Below are positions 10,263 through 20,770 of a stretch of DNA of 64,000 bases, one piece after another. Each line of letters begins with the position of its first letter. Position 1 is the stretch's first letter. Source of the DNA: Perognathus longimembris pacificus (taxonomy: Eukaryota > Chordata > Mammalia > Rodentia > Heteromyidae); contig NC_063162.1 of assembly GCF_023159225.1 (NCBI RefSeq), forward strand, positions 88,999,438 through 89,063,437. The letters are read 5' to 3'. The notes under the pieces were generated by a model. The model saw nothing but the letters and a program-made list of their open reading frames with translations, ran no database searches and had not been told where the DNA came from. Position numbers and translations under genes: made by a program.

Positions 10263-13110
10263 GGGTCAACATTTTTTAAATATTTCTGTTTATTTGGGAT
10301 AGTAACGTGTTTTGTACTATACCCAAGAGAAGCTAACATGTAACTAAGAATTTTTTCAGAGAATAACTACCGCAACATTTGTCGGTCTGCCCATGTCTTT
10401 CTCTCCCTAGTCAGATGCTCTTGGAAAACATGATATAGTTTTCCATTACTATAAAACCAGAAGCTCACTTCCTAAAATTTATTTTCCTTTCTGAATACTA
10501 ACTTAAAAGAGATGCACACAACCATTATTGCTACCATTCATGTACTTCTTTAGCACCTCCGGAGCCATTGCTTAGAGGGTCCTACATCCCAGGCAATGGA
10601 AAAGGAGGGAGCTGCATTCACATTGTTAACCCTGTGGGCCGTATCTGGAATTCAAGTAGTGTTAAGAGGTTTAGAATAATTTTTGCAACAGATTTGAGCT
10701 TTTAAATAAGCCAATAAACTAAGAAATAATATTTCCAAATGAGATAAACTAATTTTAGAGGTGCTATTGTCTCCTTTCTTTCTTGATTGGTCCAGTCTTT
10801 ACTAACACCTTCCCTCTACTCTCAGTGCATGTGGCTTCTGGATTTTTTTTTCAATGAGATCACATCAACTTGTTGAATAAAAGTAAAAAATCACACTACT
10901 TTTGTTGAGTCATTTTAATTATTTGGACTAGGAAGGACTCCTGGGCTTTTGTGAGACAGCCTGCTGTGAGCCAGTAAAACCTTCAGCTCAGTCCCTAGCT
11001 AGGGTTCATAACGGAGATTGTGTTTCCATCACTATTTGTTCCTCAAACTGGTCACTCTATAGCTAGCAATCTTTATAATGGTATGTGGCCCCCTACTTCT
11101 TTTTACTTGTGTTCTGAGTCATAAGAAAAATGAGCAGGTAGGAAAAATGTGTGTGGTGCTAGAAGGAATCATTTATGGGAGCCAATGTAATTTCAGGCCA
11201 AGTCTGGCCAGCACAGTTGCATGTTTCTAAATACTCACCCTGTGTCTATGTACAGACAGTATCTGTCGTACTCTAATGGTTTAACTTACGGTGGTACAAA
11301 GGTCATACACATTCAGTAGAAACTGCACTTGGAATGTGGAATTTGGAATTTTCCCAGCTTAGCAACCTACAATATGAAAGTCTGGCAATGTTGGGCAGTA
11401 GCCATGAACTCAGCTCTCACTTTCCATGTAGGATACTTAAAATGGGCTTATCTGTACTTAGCACAATCATCCTGAGGAGCATTTCCATTTTCTGTAGATT
11501 ATTAAAATGGGATTCTTTTGCTCTTGCTTTGGCAGCCAGATCCTCCAGCATCCTAACAGGAGGTACTGGGCCTTTTTTTTGCAGGCCTCAATAGAAACAG
11601 TGCTTAGAAAGAGGCAGTGGGTAAACACAGGGAAAGGGAAGGGAGGTGCTATTTCTGCCATTTCAAATCAAAGGTTAGAGAAGCTCTCATACATCATTCC
11701 CTGGAGTAGAAGGAACACATTATAAAGTCTGAGGAGGAGATAGTACTATAGCTTGATACTTCAGAGCCATGACATAGAGTTTAGTTTGACATAAGGTATA
11801 CTTCCAAGTTTAGTGGGGCAAACTCTGTCAGATTAATCTGTAGAAGGACCAGACTGGGTCATTTTGTGAGAACTTCATCTAAGAAGACTGTTGAGGGAAG
11901 GTGACTCCAACTGACAGGAGTGAAATGTCAGAAACCTTGGAACAGAAGCCTAGTCATTCTCTTAAAAAAAGACATTCTCACATATAGGAAAGCTCTGAAG
12001 AGTCTATAAAAAATGATTAAGAGAGAAAATTGGCATTTAAATTCTGTATTCTGGAAGAACATGGCACAAAATATTGCTAGGGCCAAGAAACAGCAGGTCA
12101 GACTGGCCAGTGAACAAGGCAAAGCAAACACAACAGGTAGTTCCCTGCAGTGGCGTAAGGTGGAGCTGAAGGAGGAAGAAACTTAAAATTAAATAAGTTT
12201 TGAAGTTTTATTAGTGTATAGGATGCTAAAGATTACCAATGGATTGTCATCCCTGTTCTCCAAGAGTAGAATAAGTCATGAGATGTTCCTGAGGTTTTTT
12301 TGTCCCAGACTAGAGAAGCAAGTTGAGAGAAGTTTCTTGATGGCAAGGGACTGAGAATAAACACTTTCTTTCTGTGTTCACCTTCTCAGATTTCAGTTTT
12401 TCACTGAGTCATTCTGTGCTAACTGAAATGGGTCTAATTTGCCAAGAAGTCTGTGTGAGTTCTGGATAAAGTCCTCTCTCATCTTCTTAAAGAGGTCAGT
12501 CCAGTAGTTGTCTCCTTCTTGGGCACAATAGATCTCTCCCTTTACTGCAAACTTACCATCATAGAAAAAAATGACTACAGCTTACTTGTCTGAAAAACTT
12601 TCTTTAGCTACTGCTCCATTCCTCAACTTCCTTTATGGAAAAATTCCTTGAGTTTCTATTTCCTCATTACCTCCTTAAACAGTTGCAAGGGTTTCCTCTC
12701 CACCACACCACCCAAAGATACCTCCAAACTGATGTGTGACTCTGTTTCCAAGGGAGGCTGGCCCTCCTCCTCACACATGTGCCTCTCTATGCCTCTGTAA
12801 CCACACTTCCTGGACTCTTCTTACTCGCCTGGCTGTTCCTGCCTCCTTACTCTTTCTTTTCCATCAGACCTGGGGCCTTCTCATCATAGTCAGCATTCTC
12901 TTTCTAGATTATTTGATCCAATCTAGAGACTATGTTGGGCAGGGAAGATGTAAACCATTTTCTATCTGAAGACAGTTTGATTAGTCAGCACTGGTCTAAA
13001 AGTAGAAAAATGTAATGCTTTATTTTTAAGTGAAACAACTTTAATCAGATTCCACTAATGTCAAATGAAAATCTTAAAAAAAAAACACCACAGGAACATT
13101 CTGTTTATGT
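10263..13110. other. Unassigned DNA
   Basis: Nearly 2.9 kb with no SINE, LINE or simple repeat that I can name, the longest repeat-poor stretch in the first half of the window. Frames of 60-86 codons occur but none has recognisable domains. Conserved non-coding elements could lie here but cannot be judged without alignment. Confidence 0.45.
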
Positions 13111-13114
13111 GCTC

Positions 13115-13330
13115 ATTAAAGAAACACATTCTTTTGATTATAAGTAACAGAACAATCCGACTCAGATACCATAAAAGAAAAGGAATGTATTGGCTTATAT
13201 ACTCTGAAAAGTTCAAAGGTCCAAAGGAGGTGTGGAAACAACTTCCCTGTGGCTTAGGCAATCTCCCCAGGATCCTCTCTATCCTGAGCCAGTTCCACTT
13301 ACAACTCTGCCTATAGGTTCCTCATGTATA
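13115..13330. repeat. Ancient mammalian interspersed repeat (family not named)
   Basis: Motifs such as ATTATAAGTAACAGAACAATC, GAATGTATTGGCTTATAT and GAAAAGTTCAAAGGTCC match the pattern of a common old mammalian repeat. It is diverged and the assignment is by memory only. Confidence 0.4.
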
Positions 13331-13599
13331 AGATGTACAAAAATATTTGTTAAAAGGAACTAGCTTACATCATCAGGGAAGCTGACAAGTGATCTGCAAA
13401 GCACGTAAGCAATCTGGAAAAACTGGAGAGTTGATGGTGTAGTTATCACTCAAGTACAAAGGCCTGAGAATGAGGAGAACTGATCACACAGTTCCAGTCT
13501 AAAGGAGCAGGAAAAGCTAAAGTTCCTATTCAAAGGCAAATAGGCAGGAGTAATTCTTCATGCCTGGGGGAAGGTTAGCCTTTTGCTTTCAGTTCTTTA

Positions 13600-13775
13600 A
13601 CTGATGGTTGAGGTCCTCCTACATTTGGAAGAGGAATATGCTTTACTCAGCTTACCAGTTTACATGTTAATCTCATCCAAAAAATATCACCAAAAAAACT
13701 ACTCAGAATAATGTTTGCCTGTGAGCATCTTGTTGCCCAGTCAAACTGACTGATAAAAATTAAACATGACAGTCT
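13600..13775 (-). repeat. Ancient mammalian interspersed repeat, same family as 3,635
   Basis: ATGCTTTACTCAGCTTACCAG, TTAATCTCATCC, AGAATAATGTTTG and CCCAGTCAAACTGAC are the complement-strand landmarks of the family also seen in reverse at 33,430 and forward at 3,635. Confidence 0.5.
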
Positions 13776-14563
13776 CACTGGAGTTCATTGGCCTATGTGC
13801 TTTTGTTTTCTGAAGCCCAAATCTGCCACATACTATTGTGAATGGAGGTCAGATAATCCCTGTGTGTGAAACTTGCAACACTGAAAGACTGTGGGAGCTA
13901 GGGACCTAAACGGGTATTATCCATGAGCTGCCAACATGTATATTTGGAACCAGTGAAACATTAGTTGAGAGATAGTTATGTACTAAGCATTTTCCTAAAT
14001 ATACTATCTCTGATCTGAGGAACTTTCTGAAGAAGTTCACTTGTATCACTTTTTTTATGCTGTACATTTCCAATGAGGAAAAGAAGATCCCTTTCTCTTC
14101 GTCTCTTATCCCCAAATCACAGTAAGAAAAACTATAATTAATGTTTTCAGGAAACATACTCTCCTGGCCTTCATGGGGAGTAATGCTAGTGAAGACATCA
14201 AACTTGTTGGAAGAAGTAGATCACTTTGAAGATACCCCTAAGAAAACTTGCCTACATTATTTTTCCCTTTAGAGCACATTCCTGATTTATTTAGTCAAAG
14301 ATAAAGAAAGATAGTAGAGCAAGGAGGAAAAGTCTGTGTAAATGATATTTATTTCTTGCACATTTGTAATGATTCACCATTAAAATCATTTTAAGAGATT
14401 TTTAATTTCTTTTACAATCTCCTTTATTTTTTCTTTCAATTTAATAGATGTAGAACCATTTAGATCCACCGATATAGAACAATCCAGTATATAGATTCCA
14501 TTTCTTTTATACTTTTAGAACTATTGTAAATTTTTCTGTCTCATGTCAATTTTGGTACACTTA

Positions 14564-14668
14564 TTTCTTTTCCTTCTTTCTTTCTTTCCTTCCTTCCTTC
14601 TTTCTTTCTTTCTTTTTTCCTTCCTTCCTTTCTTCCTTCTTTCTTTCTTTTTTCCTTCCTTCCTTCCT
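14564..14668. repeat. (TTTC)n/(TTCC)n pyrimidine tract
   Basis: About 100 bp of nearly pure C/T on the plus strand, built from TTTC and TTCC units. It directly abuts the A-tail side of the minus-strand SINE that follows, so it probably grew from that tail. Confidence 0.85.
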
Positions 14669-14676
14669 TTATTTTG

Positions 14677-14795
14677 TGCTGGTACTGGAAGTTAAACTCT
14701 AGGTCTTCTCTTCTTGCTTAGTATTTTCACTCAAGATTGGTGCTCTACCACTTTAACCATGCCTCCACTTCCAGCTTTTTGCTAGTTAAATGGAG
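14677..14795 (-). mobile_element. B1-like + Geo SINE, truncated at the L1 junction
   Basis: The Geo end (complement of GTGCTGGTACTGGAAGTTAAAC) is present, up to TTTTTGCTAGTTAAATGGAG, then the sequence switches into L1 ORF2. The B1-like head is missing. Either the L1 insertion or a deletion removed it. Confidence 0.65.
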
Positions 14796-14796
14796 A

Positions 14797-17315
14797 TAAG
14801 AATCACATTGTTATCTCAGTCGATGCCCAAAAAACCTTTGACAAAATACAACATCCATACTTATTAAAAGCTCTGGAGAGAACAGGAATAGATGGAACAT
14901 TCCTTAAAACAATAAAAGCCATATACAACAGACCAACTGCTAATATCGTATTAAATCAGGAGAAACTAAAATCATTCCCCCTAAACTTAGGAACAAGACA
15001 AGGATGCCCACTCTCCCCACTTCTTTTCAACATAGTGCTGGAATCCCTAGCCATAGCAATAAGGCAAGAGGAGGACATCAAAGGGATCTACATCGGCAAA
15101 GGAGAAATTAAATTATCCCTATTCGCAGATGACATGATCTTATATCTGAAGGACCCAAAAAACTCAGTCCCCAAACTCCTACACCTAATAAACCATTTTG
15201 GCAGAGAAGCAGGATACAAAATCAATCTACAAAAGTCAGCAGCTTTTCTGTACACCAGCAATGTACAAGCAGAAAAGGAAACTATGGAAATAATACCATT
15301 TACAATAGCTAAAAAAAGAATAAGTTACCTAAGGATCAACCTAACTAAAGACATGGAGGACCTATTTAATGAGAACTATAAAAATCTAAAAAGGGAAATC
15401 AAAGAAGACACAAGGAGATGGAAAGACCTCCCATGCTCATGAGTAGGCAGAATAAATATAGTGAAAATGGCCATATTGCCCAAATTATTACACAAATTCA
15501 ATGCAATCCCCATCAAAATCCCAGCTACATTCTTCACTGAAATAGAGAAAGCAACCCATAAATTCATATGGAACAGCAAAAGACCTAGAATAGCCAAAGC
15601 AATTCTAGGCAAAAAAAGCAGTGCAGGAGGTATCACGATACCAGACTTCAAGCTCTATTTAATAGAGCCATCATAACAAAAAGAGCCTGATATTGGTATA
15701 AAAATAGACCTGAAGACCAATGGAATAGAATTGAAGACCCAGAAATAAAACCACACTCTTACAGTCAGCTGATATTCAACAAAGGAGCTAAAGACATACA
15801 ATGGAAAAAACATAGCCTCTTCAACTACTGGTGCTGGGAAAACTGGGAAGCCATATGTAGAAAACTCAAAGTAGACCCTAGTCTATCACCATGCACCAAG
15901 ATCAACTCAAAATAGATCAAGGACCTCAACATTAGACCTGAATCTTTGAAACTACTGAAGGACAGAGTAGGAAAGATACTAGAACTTATAGGCACAGGAA
16001 GGAACTTCGTGAATAGAGTCCCAGGGGCACAACAGATAGGGGAGAGACTCAACAAATGGGACTACTTACTACAAAATAAAAAGTTTCTGCACAGCTAAAG
16101 ACATAGCCACCAAACTAGTAAGACAGCCAACCATATGGGAAAGGATCTTTACCAGCACAGCAACAGACAAAGGCCTAATATCTGTCATCTCCAGAGAACT
16201 CAAAGAACTAAGCCCCTCCAAGCCCAGTAAACCAATTATGAAATAGGCAAAGGAGCTAAAGAGAGACTTCACAAGAGAAGAGATAAAAATGGCAAAGAAA
16301 CATATGAGGAAATGTTCAACATCCCTGGCAGTAAAGGAAATGCAAATAAAAACAACCCTGAGATACCACCTCACTCCAGTTAGAATGGCCTATACTCTGA
16401 ACTCAGGCAACAACAAATGCTGGAGGGGGTGCAGAGAAAGAGGAACCCTTCTCCATTGTTGGTGGGAGTGCAAATTACTACAACTACTTTGGAAAACAGT
16501 ATGGAGGTTCCTCAAAAAGCTCAACATAGACCTACCCTATGACCCAGCCATGCCACTCCTAGGCATCTATCCTGAACAACAGGTCCCAAGATATCAAAAA
16601 GACATCTGCACATCCATGTTTATCGCTGCACAATTCACAGTAGCCAAAATATGGAAACAACCCAGATGCCCCTCAACAGATGAATGGATCCAAAAAATAT
16701 GGTACCTATACACAATGGAATACTACATAGCAATTAGAAATGGTGAAATATTGGTATTCGCAGGGAAATGGTCAGAACTTGAACAAATAATGTTGAGTGA
16801 GACAAGCCTAGAACACAGAAAACAAAGGGGCATGATCTCCTTGATATATGACTGTTAAGGTGGGGGGAGGGGGAGACAGTAGAGACCAGGTCTGTGAAAC
16901 CAAAAACTTCTTGTCAAGTGGTATTTCCACAGGTTTGGGTCAGCGACCCTACTTTATGTAACTAAAACCAAACAACTACTCAACATATAAAGGTCAAAAA
17001 TAGACCTCTCAGTGGATCACAATAGCTCAAAAGCTATGTATGTATGTTCATATAAGACAAGGATAAGCAAACTCTATTGTTGACATTACATTTAAACTCT
17101 TAGGTGAATTTCCTTTGGCGTAGGCCACTTGGCTACTGTATATGTTTTTGGTACACTGTGTAATGTATATATGTCTACCTGATCTAGGGAAGGGAAAGAA
17201 AAACAAGGTGTAAGATATCACAAGAAATGTACACACTGCCCTATTATGTAACTGTACCCTTTTTGCACAACACCTTGTCAAAAACAATTTTAATAAGTAA
17301 ATAAAGCGATTAAAA
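14797..17315 (+). mobile_element. 5'-truncated L1 LINE (group A)
   Basis: Starts inside the ORF2 reverse transcriptase and runs to the 3' end: ORF2 to 16,858, then a 3' UTR with a G-rich tract (16,859-16,876) and a terminal AATAAGTAAATAAAG A-rich tail. The 3' UTR is closely matched by the copy at 57,951-58,581. It is about 2.5 kb of an expected 6-7 kb element. I did not find a clean target duplication. Confidence 0.93.
14798..16858 (+). pseudogene. L1 ORF2 fragment, reverse transcriptase to C-terminus (broken)
   Basis: One reading frame covers the whole fragment, but point stops interrupt it, for example at 15,440-15,442 and 15,674-15,676, leaving open blocks 14,798-15,442, 15,461-15,676 and 16,289-16,858. 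Visible hallmarks are the DA.K.FDKIQHP motif near 14,822, [14 protein letters not shown] near 14,990, and the catalytic FADD box ([11 protein letters not shown]) near 15,120. The C-terminal zinc-knuckle-like segment ([18 protein letters not shown]) is near 16,420, and the last codons before the stop at 16,856 encode MISLIYDC. In L1, ORF2 copies the element RNA at the nicked target. This copy lacks the endonuclease and cannot be functional. Confidence 0.93.
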
Positions 17316-17639
17316 AAAGAAATTTAAGCAAGCTATATGGAACAATTTAACAATACCCAATGATCTCATTTCTTTCCATTTTTTTTGTACAGAATTACCT
17401 TTACATCCATCATGGGGTTTTTAAGGAAATTAACCAATGTATGTAACAATACCATAGTTGAATGTCAAGTGTGGATGACACACCACGTTTTTCTACAATA
17501 CAATTACAAAGGTACTTCAAAAAATATAGAAAAGTGTAAGAGTCAAATGTTTGCCTTAATGTAAAATAATAAAAATATTCTGGAGAGTTAGAGAGGAGGA
17601 GAGGGAAAATGGTGAAAGAGCAGCATATCCCTATCTAAG
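17316..17639. other. Spacer between two L1 elements
   Basis: About 320 bp of AT-rich sequence without L1 or SINE landmarks separates the L1 A-tail from the GC-richer 5' UTR of the next L1. The exact left boundary of the second L1 is uncertain. Confidence 0.5.
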
Positions 17640-18129
17640 TTCCCTCTAAGAACCCAGTTTTACTACTCCAGAGCAACTTTCACTCCTAGAAAAACAGCCC
17701 GAGTTAGTTATAATTGTATGGAGATTCTGGCCAGAAAGGAAAAATCTAGGCAGCTGGCTTGAGAAAACAGATTTGAGCTCTGGGTGGCATTCTGCTGCCA
17801 CGCCAACAGAGCTCCCAACACTCCACGCACCTACAGTACACAGTGGCAACATGGAAGAAATCCTCCAGATGCCAGCAAACAGGTGCAGATCGCAGGCTGA
17901 GCACAGATGGGCTGAAATTCCAGAGAAAACGTGAGTACCCCCCAAAAGACATTCTGACGGGCGCCCACAGAACAGCATTTGGAAGGTATTCCCTCCCCCA
18001 TCACCAGAGGGAAGCGCCATCTTTGACTCTGGCATAGACCAGGCCAGAGCAGACTGGAAATAAAGCGGGCCAGGGAAAAGCAAGGATGAAGTGGCCATCT
18101 TTAAAAATGGAAAGAGTAACTGAACAGTG

Positions 18130-18660
18130 AGAGCCACCTCAGCCCAGGAGAAGGTCTCCCCACCCCGGTGGGAGGGTCTTTCCCAGGGGCCAAGGCCCTC
18201 AGACTTAGATAAACACAGCCAGAGGTGCCCTGCCCCACTCTGCCACAGCCTCCAGGACTGGAATTTCTGAAATCAAACAGAAAGCAGTGGCAAGCAGGTA
18301 CTGGCAGCATGAAACAAATAGACGGGAAGTAGCTATGGTTCCTGAGAGTGATCAACATCCCTGTTACAGAGGGTACCCAACTCCTACCAGTAAACTGAGG
18401 TGCACCACACAGCCAGCTCCGCCCAGGGAAAGGTCTCCCCACCTAGGTAGGAGGAACTTCCCCAGGGTTAGCAGCTTTCAGCCCAAGGCAAAGATAGCCA
18501 GAGGCGCCCCGCCCTGCTGCCACTGCAGTGTAGACAGCAGCAGAGTTAAAAACAGCCATCTCACAGGAGACAGGAGGACCCACGGTTCCTGAGAATGTTC
18601 AGCATCCCCTAGGTACAGAAGGCACCCAACTCCTACCTGCAAGCTGTGCAAACCATACAG
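18130..18660 (+). promoter_or_regulatory. L1 5' UTR with two tandem monomer-like repeats
   Basis: Two related units share anchors in the same order. GGTCTCCCCACC occurs at 18,153 and 18,432, the AGCCAGAGG(T/C)GCCC block at about 18,220 and 18,498, GGTTCCTGAGA at 18,337 and 18,584, and ACCCAACTCCTACC at about 18,376 and 18,626. Spacing between copies is about 250-280 bp. In rodent L1, tandem 5' monomers act as the pol II promoter, so a promoter role is inferred by analogy. The region is GC- and CpG-richer than its surroundings. Confidence 0.65.
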
Positions 18661-19492
18661 TGCTAGGGTTTAATTAACCGGGAAGGAGGGTCAGAGCAGA
18701 CCCACCTGCTGCAAACTGAAAGCAAATCAAACCAGCTAAGCCTCAGAAAAACAGACTGTAGACCACCACAAGGAAACCAGGGGCTGGAAAGAAGCCACCT
18801 AAACAAGAAAGATTCCTACTCACTTTGGTTGTTTGTTTGTTCATATTGTTTTTTATTTTCGCTTTTTTCCTTTTTTTTTTTTAACTTTTTTCTTTATTTT
18901 TCTGGTTGCCTTTTTTCCCTTAAAATTACTTCTGTTTGATTAATACCTTAGCTGTTTTCTGCAGACCCTCTGTCGTGTATCATTTTAATCTTGTTCTTTC
19001 TTCCTATTCTACTGTTTTCTACCTTTCCATTTCACTGACACCAAATCAGAATCATCATTCCTCCATTCCTTTTACTCCATTCTTTTCACTAACCCTAACT
19101 TACCCTCCTAAATTTATTTCCAGGACCTCCAGACTCCATTGATCCCTGGTTATTGGCAGGTTTGATAGAGGGTATCCTTGTTCAATCTCAGTGAGTCAAA
19201 GGGGTTCATAGAGCAATCCCATCAGTACAATAAGAACCAAACATAGGAACAAACTTGTTCATGGTTATAACTGTATATAATTTAGCTACTGAATACAGGG
19301 CTCAGGGTTGGTTTTTATGTTGAAATTCCATTTTGTGGGGACAATAAATCTGTGTTTATATACAAAAAAGAGAGGGAAGTTACCAGTCTATGATTATGAA
19401 CCTCTAAGATTTATACAACAGGTCATGGTAAGGTTTACTTCAGGTCTTAAACTGTGCTCACAGATGCTTGTACATTGGCATTCCCAATCCAA

Positions 19493-20697
19493 ATGAGAAG
19501 AATAAACACAAGAAAGATGGCAAGTCAGGGAATCTCATCTCCCATGCAAAACAAGCAGGAAACAGGGCAGTCAATCAAAGTCCTAGAGAAGAGTCCTCAA
19601 AATGCTCTACAAACTCTGCTAATAAAAATAATAAATGAAAAATTAAATTAAGTTAAATTAAAAAATGATAAATGAAAAGTTTGAGTCTCTTCAGACAAGT
19701 CATTTAGAGCATGAGGAGGTAAGCCAAAGATTAATATGTGAACATGATGAAGTCAACCACAAATTAATAGAGGAATTTATGACTTTCACAAACAGAAAGG
19801 TAAACAAACTTCAATAGAATGAGAAAGAGTCCTACAAAAAGACAACTACTCAGCTAAAAGAGTTGAGAGAAACCACTCAGAACCAAATTAATGAAGTAAA
19901 GTAGTCCATACAGGACCTAAGAGAAAATTATAGCAAAGACATGGTAGCCATCAAGAAAGACTAGTCAGAAGGAAGGGAGATAAGAAATCAAGTAGCTAGC
20001 CTACGCAGCAGAATGGATGAGGCAGAGGATCGTATATCATGAATTGAAGATTCCCTAGACTTTATGGAGAAAGAAAAAAAAAATACAAAACCAATCCAAT
20101 AAGCAAAACAGATTGCTTCAGTAGCTCCAAGATACAATCAGGAAGCCAAACCTAAGGCTAATAGGTATTAAAGAAAACTTAGAAAAAGACGTTAATGGAA
20201 TAAGCCATTTGTTTAACAAAATACTAGCAGAGCACTTCCCAAATATCCAGAAGGGTAGACCCATCCAGATACAAGAAGCACTTAAGACCCCAAACAGACC
20301 AGATCAGAATAGGACATCCAACAGGATCTCTATTTATCCTAACAGGATAAATAGAGACCAAGGAAAGAATCCTTAAAACTGCTAGGAAGAAGAAAATAAT
20401 CACATATAAGGGAAAACCAATCAGAATTATTCCGGATTTCTCAGCAGAAACCATGAAAGCAAGGACAGCCTGGAATGAGGTATGCCACACCCTAAAGAAA
20501 AATAAATGCCAACCAAGATACTGTACCCAGCTAAACTCTCATTCATAGCTGAAGGTCAAATAAAAGTCTTCCACAGCAAAGAAAAACTGAAACAATATAT
20601 CTCCACCAAACCAGCATTACAGAAAATCCTCAAGGATGTCCTACACATTGAAAATCATCAAGATCACAATACAGACAGAGAAATGAACCCTAAGTAG
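19493..20697 (+). pseudogene. L1 ORF1 (broken)
   Basis: The ATG at 19,493 opens MRRINTRKMASQG, in frame to about 19,651. Coiled-coil-type sequence follows near 19,960-20,060 (RNQVASLRSRMDEAEDRIS), then the C-terminal domain YPAKLSFIAEGQIKVF...TKPALQKILKDVL, ending at the stop 20,695-20,697. L1 ORF1p is an RNA-binding trimer that packages L1 RNA. Several stops and shifts interrupt it. A 21-nt insertion near 20,328-20,348 creates a perfect hairpin. Confidence 0.85.
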
Positions 20698-20770
20698 GAA
20701 ACCATGTTATTAGAGCAAGAATTGGAAAGACACAGGCCTTAAAAAGATTCATGTAACGAAAGGAATAAAC

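Noticed and set aside
16289..16858. 189-codon open frame as an independent gene
   Set aside because: It is the C-terminal part of L1 ORF2, in the same frame as upstream blocks separated by stops.
17646..18137. 163-codon minus-strand open frame
   Set aside because: It lies antisense to the GC-rich L1 5' UTR and has no recognisable domain; the L1 context explains the sequence.
18830..18915. T-rich stretch as a SINE poly(T) tail
   Set aside because: No SINE body follows on the minus strand; it belongs to the T-rich L1 leader.
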